Translations under genes and position numbers: made by a program | Notes under the pieces: generated by a model | The model's database searches: none | What the model was told of the DNA's origin: nothing | The model's input: only the letters and a program-made list of their open reading frames with translations | Source: Calamus simplicifolius | Lineage: Eukaryota; Streptophyta; Magnoliopsida; Arecales; Arecaceae | DNA: 64,000 bases | Direction: 5' to 3' | Assembly: GCA_900491605.1 (NCBI GenBank) | Contig: UESW01001677.1 | Span: forward strand, 149,877-213,876 | Shown: positions 45,470-56,432 of the stretch, in pieces | Position numbering within the stretch: position 1 is the first letter of the stretch | How the letters are laid out: each line of letters starts with the position of its first letter

Positions 45470-48400
45470 GGTGCATCAAAGTTACAGTAAGCTCCACCTG
45501 GTCCATCAATCCCATCGGTGCTCCATCTTAAGAAGTTATCGAGGTAGTACCTTAGTGATCAGTGCATCCGCTGCGTTATCTTTAGTATACACTTTCATAA
45601 GCTCCAACTCACCATCCTCCACAAGCTTCCTGATGCTATGGTATCTGATGTCAATATGTTTGGTCCTAGCATGATAGACCAGATTTGGACCAAACATAAA
45701 GCACTCTGCTATCAAAAATACCCTGATCATCTCCTGTGCTATCCCCATCTCTAGTACAAGACCTTTCAGCTACATAACCTTCTTTGCAACCTCTAAAATA
45801 CCAATATACTCTGACTCTGTAGTAGACAAAGCTGTCACTGGCTACAACTTGACCTTCATGATATTGACAATCATTCAACATAAAGATACCCTAGTCGACC
45901 TTCTGGTGTCCAAATCACCTCATAGTCAGCATCAACAAAACCGACTACCCGATCCTGAGCCTTTATGGTTAGTCTAGTGTCATCCTCCATGCCACTATAC
46001 CCATAGCATATACCAACACTAATGTGCCAATAAGATATTTGAAGATCCCTTTCAGAGCTCTCCAATGTGCTCTACCTGGACTAGACATGAATCTGCTAAC
46101 CTGGCTAACAGCATATGCAAGGCCAGGCCTACAACACACCATAGTATACATGAACTTGCCAACTCCTGAAGCATATGATACTCTGGACATCTCCTTGGCC
46201 TCTGTCTCAGAGCTTGGTAATAGTCTTGGAAAGCTTAATGTGACCGGCCAATGAATGCGGCTAGCTTTGCACTATCCATACTATACCTCTCCAAGATCCT
46301 TCTGATATAAGTCTCTGAGATAAGTAAAGCAACCTTCTGTCTCTGTCCTTGAAAATTTCTATCCCCAAAATTCGTGTAACAAGACCTAAATCCTTTATTT
46401 CAAACTCAACTGGCAATGTTGCCTTTAGATCCTCTACAACAGCTTTACTCTTGCATGCAATTAACATATCATCCACATACAAAAGCAAGTACAATTGAAA
46501 TTATCTTCTAAAATCCAGAAATAAACACAGGGATCATACTACATCTAGATATGTTGATGCTCCTCACAAAAGTATCAAATCGCAGGTACCACTAATGCGG
46601 CGACTGCTTCAAACCATACAAGGATCTCTGCAAACGATATACCTTTCTTTCTTACCCTGGTTCTATGAACCCCTCCGGTTGCTCTATAAATCTCCTCCAA
46701 ATCCTCATGAAGAAAGGCCATCCTGACATCTATCTGCTCCAGTTCCAAATTTGTACTGCTACAATGCTCAGCAATATTTTGATAGATGTGTGTCGTACCA
46801 CTGATGAAAATATCTCATTGTAGTCAATGCCTTCTTTCTGAAAAAATTCTTGGCCACTAACCTGGCCTTATACTGATCCCCTCCTTCTCTATGGCTCTTT
46901 CTTTATACTGAAATACCATTTGGAACCAATGGCTTCTTTCACTTGGCAGTGATACCAACCATCAAGTCTAATTCTTCTGTAAGGACTGCATCTCTTCTAC
47001 CATTGCCTACCCATCTATCTATTTTTGGCTTGTCACTACCCTGGCAGGTAACTGGTCCTCCACTGGTAGCACCAATGCATATGGCATGGTCTTGCCAAAC
47101 CTATATCGCTCTAGCTGCCGAATGATCCTCTTTGGCTTATGCAGTGCAATGCTGATGCCTATCCCAGGATGTGACTCCTCTCCGCTCATCTCTGCCGTGA
47201 GCATGCATCTGGCTGGTCCCTACATGTGAAAACATATCTGAAGTATGCTCCACCTGAATTCATGTCCTTCTGACGATCCTTCAAAAGATAAAATATCATA
47301 AGAGGTTAGTTGCTCAGCTGCACCCTGTTGAGCCTCTGCTGCCCACCCGCATCCAACTGAGCCTTCGGCTGAACCTCTATCATCTCTGCTTCTTGAGAAC
47401 TGAGCTCTCATCAAAGACCAAATCCCTACTGATCGTGGCCTTCTGCTCTAAGGGATCCCATAGTCTGTATCCCTTGACTCCTCGTGGATATCCAATGAAC
47501 ACATTTTTTGGGCTTTGGCATCCAACTTGGTCCGCTGACTGGCATCCACATGTACAAATGTTGTACATCCAAAAACTCTGATATGGCTGAGCTCCACCTA
47601 TCTAGCAGACCACATCCTCTGGTAACCTTTCATCAAGCTTGACATAAGGAGACCTGTTCACCAAGTAGGCTGTTGTGTCAACTGTATCCATCCAAAATAT
47701 TTTAGATAATCCTACTTGCAGTCTCATACATCTAGCTTTTTTATAGGAGTTTGTTCATCCTCTTAGCCACTTCATTTTGTTAAGGAGTTCTAACCACTGA
47801 AAATTGCCTTTTGATGCCTATCTATGCAAAATTTCAGAAACTCCTTGTGAATTCTTCACTGTTATTAGACCGCACCACCTTTACATATCTCCTGTCTCCT
47901 TCTCCACCTCAGCTTCCCATGCTTAAAATTTGAAGAAGACCTCTGACTTTTTCTTAAGAAATATACCCATACCTTCCTTAAAAATCATCAATCAATGTCA
48001 TAAAATATCTGGGCCCATTCTGTCGAAACTGGAGATGGACCCCAAACATCATTGTGTACTAGCTCAAAGGGACCTGCACTATGCGCTGAACTGATAAAAA
48101 ATTTACCTTGTGTTGCTTGCCATCTAACATGGCTCACAGACCTCTACAACACCCTCATCCAAAGCTAAAATCTTTCTATCCTTCATCAGCACCCTCATGC
48201 CCCACTCTCCCATGTGACCAAGATGGTAGTACCACATACGGTACATATCCTGCTGACTATGCACTGCTGCTGCTATCTCAGATCCTTCACACATCACAGA
48301 CCCAACCTGTGATTCAAATTATTTTTTAGCCTCTTTACCCTCATCACAACCATGGCACCTTTCATGATGTTGAGTACACCATTCTCAGAACGACAATTGA

Positions 48401-49490
48401 AGCCAAATGCATTCCTCTCTAGGTACCCCAAAGATACTAGGTTCTTCTTCAAGTCAGGAACATGCTTCACATAAGTAAGAGTTCTCACAACCCCATCAAA
48501 CATCCTGATCCTAACTGTGCCAACTCCTACCATCTACAAGAATGGTCATCCCCTAATGTCACATTCCCCACATCGATTTTAGTATACTCTGCAAATCAGA
48601 CCGATGTGGTGTATAATGATGTGAGCAAGCTGAATTAAATAACCAACTATCTGTTGTTCTTCTGTATGCATCTGAAACCACCAAGAGGTCCTCCTCGATC
48701 CCTGCATCTTCAATAGTACTGACAGATTCCTTCTCCTTCTTCTCTTCTTGAGGTTTCTTCCAAAGAGAACAATTCCTCTTTATGTGTCCAACCCCATTAC
48801 ACTTGTAACATCTGAAATTCCTTTATCTTTCTTTGACTTGGACCTAGATCGGCCCTTGTGCTTGCTAACCTCCTTGCCTCTGCCGATTCTCTCTCCCACT
48901 ATAAGGCCCTCCTGAGGTACACCATTCCCTATCATCTTTTTCGCTGCTCATTGGAACTCAACACAAATACAATATCTTCATATAGCAGTGTTTCTTTTCC
49001 ATAAAGCAGTGTAGTAACAAGAGGATCATAAGACATAGGCAATGAACATAACAAGAGAAGAGATTTATCTTCTTCCTTCATCTTAACACAAGAGTCATCA
49101 ATCATTGCATACCCTATCATACTTCTGAATATGAAGAATAATATCCCTACCTTCTGCATCCGAAGATTATATAATTGTTTCTTCAACATAAGTTTATTGC
49201 ACATATTTTTACCCATGTACAAGGAATGCAACTTGGCCCAAAGACCCTTCGATTTCTTCTCATCTAGGACACTGTACAAAGCCGAACAGTAAAACACCCT
49301 CTAATCGCTGCACATGCCCTTTTCTCAAAAGACAACCAATTCTCTTCTGACATCTCCTCAGGTTTTGTTTTCAAAGCAACATCAAGAAAATTCTGCACTA
49401 GTAAATCCTCAAACCCTCACCTTCCATATGAAAAAACTTTCTTTTTCATTAAATTTTTAAACTCAACTTTGCTTCCACTACTCATGGTTG
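45470..49490 (-). pseudogene. gag-pol of copia B, heavily decayed
   Basis: Recognisable pieces from the right: UBN2-like gag (LWAKLHSLYMGKNMCNKLMLK, near 49220), pre-integrase domain (VKHVPDLKKNLVSLGYL, near 48440), integrase end (NVFIGYPRGVKGYRLWDP, near 47490), RT (LLYVDDMLIACKSKAVV, near 46480), a region like KGIFKYLIGTLVLVYAMG (near 46040), and RNase H (YHARTKHIDIRYHSIR, near 45640). Frames are broken many times, so the copy is old or inactive. Confidence 0.8.
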
Positions 49491-50054
49491 ATCAGGCCAC
49501 AAACAGCAATCACAGAGCTGAATTAAGAAAAAGAACCTAGAAGGCAAAATCCTGGTCGAAATCCTCCTGCAACCCCAAAGTTTCTGCTTCATTCCTTTGA
49601 CTCGAGAAGCCGTTTTCTCTTTCTTCTTAGGAGAAATCTCATGTCTCTCCTGGAATTAATCCCTCACCAAACCGTGCATCATGAACTCCAAGAAATTAAT
49701 GTGACTCTTGGTCTTCTTCTCCTGAAAGAGAACTTCCATGGAATTCTTGGTCTTTACGTGAGTCAAGTTGGAAGAAAGCCCTCCATCCACTTGGGTTCCA
49801 ACGCATGGTTCTCTGTGCTTTTTATCTCTTTCCTTGGCAGATTCCAATGAAACCCATGGCTTTGTTTCAAATGAAGCCTTCTTCAGCGTGAGCGAAAAGC
49901 CTTCATCCAGCGTAAGCAAAACCCACGGCTTTGTTTTCGCTGCCTGGAAGCTTCACCGATTGGATCCATGCAATTTCTCCCTGGCAACGCCTTGGATCTT
50001 GTAGACCAAAGCTTGACTTTCTCCCTGGCGCTTCTCTAATGCTCTGATACCACT

Positions 50055-50591
50055 TGATGCGCAGCGAGTCCTTAGCAGAAGCCCCAAAAAATCAAGCACG
50101 TGAGGGAAGAAGAAGAAAGATTCAGCACACACAAGATGGATTCGAAGAAAAAGAGAATGCTATTTCTTTATGTATTTTTTGTTACATTTCGATAATCATT
50201 TGGGATCCTTTCCTTTGAATAATCATCCATCTTGGATCCCCAGCCAGTAACCAACTCCCTAAAAATATGGAAGCCTAGCGCACACCCAGCAACTTCCAAG
50301 AAAATCGGGCGTCACTACACACGCACCTCCAATTCAGAAAACTTGAGCCAATCCCTATGGATCCAATCCCATAACCTATAATTAGGTTTATTAAACATTC
50401 TATCAAAAACTTCCTTCTAAGCCATACAAGAAAGCACTCAAATCCGAGCCTATGTACACCCATGACTCATGCTCTCTATTCTTGGATCACAAGCCGATCC
50501 AAATAACTTAGGAACCTGAGAACTTATGTGGCCTAAGCTTTCAAACCTTGTGACTCCTCTGTACTTTGGATGTGCCATACTTGAGCTTACA
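50055..50591 (-). repeat. 5' LTR of copia B (537 bp)
   Basis: Starts TGATGCGCAGCGAG after the primer site and ends GAGCTTACA before the CTCTT duplication. Confidence 0.9.
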
Positions 50592-51360
50592 CTCTTTCCT
50601 TGACTATGTTGAATATAGATGAACTGGCTGAAATGCATGTCAAACTTGACTGCATGCCATGGATAGGACAGCTAAGGCAGAAGTATGGACATGACAACTG
50701 TGTAAGAAAGAAGCTGGCCTGAGAAAGCCAATGGAATGCATAAAATGCACGACCAAAAAAAGAGGGTGTCAAGTTCCATACAAGTCTGAAGGGACAGGCT
50801 TTTCTTCTGTTGTAACTGCAAGGTTTGAGAATTTAGTTGTGGTTTATACATTTGCCAGATCTGCTTTCTGTTAGACCTTGAGGCCAAGAGAGAAAACAAG
50901 GAAAATAAATTAAAAAAAATAGAGGCTCGAAGGAGGGGGGAGAGCAAATTACTTGGTGTTGATTAAAATTGATCATGAAATTAGATCATATTTTTAAGCC
51001 ATGTAAGATTGTCGATAACTAATGGCTTGCTATGACTAATAAAATTTGAAATATTTTATCACAAAAAAACCAAGAATGTGTGATATGCACAAAAGCGCAT
51101 GCATGAAGAATGGAAAGACAGTTGGAGAGTCGACAATCATCTCACATACAAAAGCTGTTGGTATCAAGCATTAACCTTCACTGCCTTCAAAGAGGTGAAC
51201 ATTCAATAAAGTGAAAAGCTTACCTACGAACTGTGGCTATGGAAAGCCCTTTCTCTACAAGGGTATCTGCAACTCATCCTCCTATGTTTGCAAGCACAAC
51301 CAAAGTTAACCATGGCAAGACACAGAATTGCCCAGAATTTGTGAGATTAAACTTCAAGAC

Positions 51361-51816
51361 CCGAAGAAAACCAATTGAATATAAAATTTCATATTAATTC
51401 TAGCCATTTTGTCAAGGATAAAACCAAAATTATTTTATTCTTACTGAAAAACAATAAGGGGAAAATTGAGATTGTTTTGAACATTTCTTTGCATCGCAGA
51501 TTCACACTCACGCATGCCATAATATTGTCAGATAAAGAAGCATGAAGAAGTGCAAATATAGAATTCTGAAAATATATCAAAAGAAAATATTCAACAAAAA
51601 CGATAATGCAAGATCAAGAGTCAACAACAGGAAATGTCAAAGAACTTGATACCAATGCAGGATTTATCTCACAGAATTTTAGTTTTACAAACTGCAACTA
51701 GAAAACAATGATAAGACCAAACAAGAAAAGAAAGAAAGAAAAAAAAATTACCAACCAAATGGATTCTTGAAACAAGATAACAAAAGGCCAACAATTGAAC
51801 ACCAAGAAAAGTTTAA
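51361..51816. other. AT-rich intergenic stretch, nothing recognised
   Basis: A minus-strand open frame at 51389-51580 has no recognisable motif. No earlier exon of the PHT4 pseudogene is visible here. Confidence 0.5.
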
Positions 51817-52290
51817 GGGACTTTGGATTGGGGTAAACGGAGGGGAGGGAAAGAAAACGAAGAAAAAAGGTCATAAGTTACTTTGTTTGGAAGGAATGTG
51901 AAAGAGAGAGGAAAGGAATGAGAGTAACCGGTTCCTCCTATTTCTTCCTCAACGAGGGTAAATTTGTTAACCCCCAAATCGGGGTTAAGCTAAGGAGAAA
52001 AAATGTTTAAGTTATATTTTTTGGAAGATCAAAATATCCCTTCATTTTTTATTCTTCATTCTTTTATTTCCATGATTCATTCCCTATTCCGAAGGGTATA
52101 ATTGTCACATAACTCTTTTTCTTCTTTTCTTCCCTCTATCCAAATAAGATAATTGATATTACCTTTTTTTTCCTTTGTCCTTTCCAAACAAGAGAAGAAG
52201 AACAACCCTTCCTTTTTCTTCCTTTTTCTTCCATCCCTTTACTTCTTTTTACTCTTTCCTTCCTTTTCCTCCAAAGATCCAAACATAGCC
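51817..52290. mobile_element. MITE-like element with TAA target duplication
   Basis: Ends GGGACTTTGGAT and ATCCAAACATAGCC form inverted repeats, flanked on both sides by TAA (51814-51816, 52291-52293). Purine-rich left arm and pyrimidine-rich right arm, as in 34952-35316. A TAA duplication fits the Tourist/PIF-Harbinger type. Confidence 0.7.
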
Positions 52291-52380
52291 TAAAAGAATC
52301 CGATATGAGAGAAGCGTCAAAGCTTCTGCCACGAGACCATAGTTCCCATCATCTGATCCAATTTGAGCTCCCAGAGATTT

Positions 52381-52500
52381 CCTAGATGCTAGTATGTTCC
52401 TAGTCCCTGATCGAATCTTAATTTACTAATGAGCCACGTTTCCTAGATGCTAGCGTGTTCCAGTCCCCGATTGAATCTTAATTTACTAAAGAGCCCGTGT
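52381..52500. repeat. 60-bp tandem duplication
   Basis: CCTAGATGCTAGTATGTTCC to GAGCCACGTTT is repeated from 52441 with about ten changes. Confidence 0.8.
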
Positions 52501-52644
52501 TTAGATGATAGCAAGGGAAATCGTATGCTCCCACGATGGGTCACATTTTATCCTGAGCCTCGTTCTATCCTAGGCCTCATTTTATGGAAACCTCTGGCCT
52601 CGTCGTGCTTCCATGGTCGATGTGGGACCATTTGTTGGCAGAAA

Positions 52645-52815
52645 CGATTTTGTGCATTGCCTTCGGTGCACAAAGTCATGCATCGGGCGCAGCCATTAGC
52701 CACGGGCCCATGCAAGCACACGTGCCACGGCCCAATGTAGCGCTCCATACACGCGCTCGTACGGGCACGTATCCGGTGCACGTCTTTGTGCATCGAAGGC
52801 TGTGCATAAAGACTT
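52645..52815. repeat. Inverted repeat in a GC-richer island
   Basis: TGTGCATTGCCTTCGGTGCA (near 52655) is largely complementary to CTTTGTGCATCGAAGGCTGT (near 52785). The arms could fold around a loop of about 100 bp rich in CACG motifs. No coding is seen. Confidence 0.5.
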
Positions 52816-52869
52816 TTCCTTTGTTTGCATGCGCCGTGACTTGCATTGAATGGATTGTTAGCTAGGAAG

Positions 52870-53264
52870 GTATCCGATCATGAATCAGGATTAGTTTGAG
52901 GCTGCTTTTTGATTCCTGGTTCTAAATTCTACACGAATTTGAGTTGAAAGATTTTGAGGGCTCGTTCAGTGGACGATTCTCATATGGCTTTTCACCATGT
53001 TTCTTGCCTCGCATGGATTTGAGTTGAAGGATTTCGAAGGCCCGGCCAGGGGCTTTTCACCACCTTTCTTGCCTCCTTGAATGTTTAAACTTACAGTTTC
53101 ACCATTCAGAAGGTGGCCTATGCAGCCAACTATTGTTCCCTCACCAATCTTAGATGGAGCGAGTCCACCAACTTATGATAATGGGAATAAGACCGTAGAC
53201 TAGGAAAGCCATAGCTTCCTAATTTCCATAAATCTGTTGTTTCACTGGTCTTCTTGGCCTATAA
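52870..53264. other. Intergenic stretch, nothing firm seen
   Basis: No gene or RNA recognised. A short internal repeat (ATTTGAGTTGAAGGATTT-like, TTTTCACCA) occurs twice between 52930 and 53070. Confidence 0.5.
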
Positions 53265-53750
53265 TTAGGAATGTAACTGAGTCAAGACAACTTAAAATCA
53301 ACTCGAAAAATATTCGAAACTGACTCACTGCTTATCAAGTCGAGCTTAAGTCACTCGAATATATTAGAATCGAGTTCGAGTATTAAATTACTCAGTTCAA
53401 AAAGCTCGCGAACTTAATCAAACTTACATAATTTTACTATTTTATCCTTATAATTATACATATATATATATATACACAATATTATCCTAACTATATAAAA
53501 CTAAAACTCTACATTTTAGTTGAGAATATTTTATTTGAATTTAAAAATTATTTTTTAAATTTTACATAGAAATTCGAGTCAAGTCGAGTCGAGCTCAAGT
53601 ATATCGAGTATTCATTGAGCTCAAGTCCGAGCTCTAAATAAGAAACTTGATCGAGCTTGAGTCGAGTTTTGAACTTCAAATTTTAGAGTCGAGTTGAGCT
53701 TGAGCTTGGCATTGTATCGACTTGATTCCGCTCGATTATACCTCTACCCA
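53265..53750. mobile_element. MITE-like element rich in TCGAG/CTCGA motifs
   Basis: The left end (GGAATGTAACTGAGTC) and the complement of the right end (GAGGTATAATCGAGC) are similar. Both arms are full of CGAGTC and CTCGAG-like words around an AT-rich centre with a TA microsatellite (near 53460). Limits are approximate. Confidence 0.5.
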
Positions 53751-53829
53751 TAACTTATGTTTTATTGCAAGAGTATGAGCAAATTCATTGAGTGCAACCC
53801 TGATGCAACTCCGACATGTTAATATTCCT

Positions 53830-54540
53830 AAGGGTGCAACTTGGGCCGGGTTCGGCGAACCGGCCCGCTGAACCCGATTTACAGCAGTGTTTAAACTCAT
53901 ATTTGCCCAACCCAAACCCGAAAGACCCGGGTTTAACCCAACCCGATTTGCAATTGACCCGGGTTAGGGTTGTGTTAGGATTGACCACAACCCGAACCGA
54001 GATAATCCGAATCCGAGGGTTACCCGAACGGGGATAGCTTATCGGCATCATTTTAGGAACGTTGAAGGCGCCAATCGGATCAGACGAGATAGCCAACTTA
54101 AGGGCGAGGAAGACAAGGTTGTCGATCACAGGCGAGAAAAAGGATAAACATAAAGGTGGATCATCCGCACATTTCGTTTCACTTCCCGCCTCCTCTCTTC
54201 TTTGTTTACGACACTTCCTCCTCTTCTTTGTTTCAGATAAGACTTTTTTTAATACAATGTTAAAGCCTCGGGTTCAGCTTATGCGTTCGGTAAGGAATTT
54301 TTTTTTCCATCTTTGAGATCCATAATTCGGTATTTATTTACTTTGAAAAAAGTATTTTGTTTTTATTTTTTTTTTTTCCTCATCAACCCGAATTTCAACT
54401 CAAACTCAATCCGAACCCGATTTTTAAAAATAGGGTAGGGTTGAGGTTTTAAAAATAGGGTTAGGGTTGATATTTTACAAATATAATTATGGTTAGGATT
54501 GAGAAAAACCCGAGTTATGAACCTGAGTTGTACCCCTAAG
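53830..54540. mobile_element. MITE-like element with AACCCGA/TCGGGTT arms
   Basis: The left end TAAGGGTGCAACTTGGGCC resembles the complement of the right end (TTAGGGGTACAACTCAGG). The arms repeat AACCCGAACC and TAGGGTTAGGGTTG-like words. The unique centre includes a CT-rich stretch. Exact ends and target duplication are unclear. Confidence 0.5.
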
Positions 54541-54818
54541 TATTCCCCCACTTACGAACAAACATTCAAATCGGAGCATGGTGAGCGGATAAGATGCTTC
54601 AGGACCTCAGGTATAGGATTTTCCTGCTTGACGCGAGCACAGGTTCACGTGTTTCAAATCTCACGACTCAGGGAGCCATTATAATAAATTTTCCTTTACA
54701 ATAAAGTTTCTCAATACAAGGATCATGAACACATTCTTAAGAAATCGGCCTGTTTGCAGGCAGCAAGTACCCTGGGAAAGATTGGAAGACAGTCTAATTT
54801 AACAACAATATGATTATA

Positions 54819-56395
54819 TCACTTGATCAAATCCATGGTGAAGTTCCATAGTTTCTTTGCCAAGTCTGAATCCTTAGCTTTGGCACTCGGCTCTGTTAAA
54901 TTGCTGTTGCTAAAATACTTTCCGCTCACTCCTTTGACTTGAGGATGCAATGCAACATAGCATGTCGTTGCCGCCCCCTGTTCAAAAAGAGTTGTAATCA
55001 ACCAGGCAGCCAGGTGCAGGAAATGAATCCGGCTGTCATACTGGTGTACAATTCTGATTTTAATCTTTACTTGTTAATAGAAGGGAACAAGAAATATGAA
55101 CTGCTTAAGATATTCATGCATAAAAAAAAGGGGCAAATGGTTGTAGTATTGGAAGCAGGTTTAGAGTGCTTATAATATTTAGCATTTAATTTCTTAACTT
55201 TAAACTTGAAGTCATTCAATAATGGCCTACAGTAGATGAATTCTTTAAGAAAAATATGGTGGTAATCAGGAGAAAATTAAATCAGTGCCACCCCTCACCC
55301 CCCAGCTTATACGTGGGCAAATATGTATATGAGTTCAGTGTAATTTTGTGCATAGATAGTGTTTGCTTCATAAGGAGTTTGCTCAGATAGATACAAAAAC
55401 TCTACCTGCTGAACATTTTTCCAAAATAGTTTTCCAACCGCATGGGAAAGAGCTGCATTAAACAAAAAGGGGATGCCGTATGTCAGCCAGCTAGAACCTC
55501 ACATACAGAACTCTCCAAATGGATGAAATAAATTTTGTTAGGAGCAAGCAATTAGGTGTTATACATATATATATATATATAAGACAATAAAGTTTTAAGC
55601 ATTGATTCACTCAACTAAATCTTGCATTTGTATCATTCAGGAGAAACAAAGAATAGGTACCAATGAATCTGTGATTTATGCACTTTACAAACATTAATGC
55701 AATCAGTCTATAAATTATGATCACCAGAATGGCATGAGGTTGTCAGAAAGTAAACCACCGTGTTCCAGAATTTTTCATGAATATTAGGGCTTGTAATTAT
55801 ATATTGTTGCAAGAGTTGTCCACCATGATAATGGGAAGAACTAGTGCATGAGTGGGTATGTTGAGTATTCCATGCCTTGGCCAAAAATCATTCCATCATA
55901 ACACAGAATTGTTGAGATTGACTAGAAATTGCATTAGGAGCTAGTTTCATGTTCTGGTGTTCTTGTTGGGATGTCAAGTTATATCATGTTGCCTTCTTAC
56001 AGAGTAGCAAATTCTAAAGAGTATGTCTACTAGAATAAAATGAACACTAAAGCAAACATAAAGATCCAAGAGACTTGGATGATAAGTTACTGACCCAATC
56101 TGAACACCATTTTCCAGAAACCTAAAGAATCTACTCCCAAGACTTTAGCATATTTTGCCCAGAAGAGAGCCGTTGCACCCTCCAAGTCATTAAACCATCC
56201 TTACATTGCCCAATTTCCAATGGCACACTTCATGCTGCTTGAAACCTTTTTTCCTCATCATTCTAGGAAGATTGTTCCACAACTCATCGAATACTTAATC
56301 ATGATCATCAAAACTGAAACAATGACAGAACATGATGGGATTACCCACTGACTTTTGTTTATAAAAGTAATATTTGTATGCACGTGCTAGTGCAC

Positions 56396-56432
<37 letters not shown>

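Larger units (their letters stand above)
44936..50591 (-). mobile_element. Ty1/copia element B
   Basis: LTRs at 44936-45458 and 50055-50591, perfect CTCTT duplication, minus-strand primer site at about 50041-50052 (TGGTATCAGAGC) and purine tract (AAGGTGGAGAT) right of 45458. Internal coding is badly decayed. It inserted at the 3' edge of an exon of the PHT4 pseudogene. Confidence 0.92.
42104..51360 (-). pseudogene. Plastid anion/phosphate transporter (PHT4/ANTR family) pseudogene, 3' exons only
   Basis: Four minus-strand exon remnants in order. 51360-51224 (VLKFNLTNSG.FCVLPWL, ANIGG then TGA where Trp is expected, VADTLVEKGLSIATVR). 50745-50599 (MHSIGFLRPASFL, LAVLSMACSQ, with two stops). 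42418-42335 (LLNTAGVLAEILGTAATG). 42200-42104 (GSWDDDFKMPVAL, then after a one-base loss IVGTLVWNIYATSEKVLN and stop). Order and content match the C-terminal third of major-facilitator PHT4 carriers. Copia B inserted at the end of the second remnant. The third exon has a GC donor (AAG|GCAAGC). The N-terminal exons were not found to the right. Members of this family move phosphate or related anions across plastid membranes; this copy cannot. Confidence 0.85.

Noticed and set aside
51389..51580. Minus-strand frame as an extra PHT4 exon
   Set aside because: The residues do not fit the expected transporter segment before VLKFNL, and no suitable splice borders were seen.
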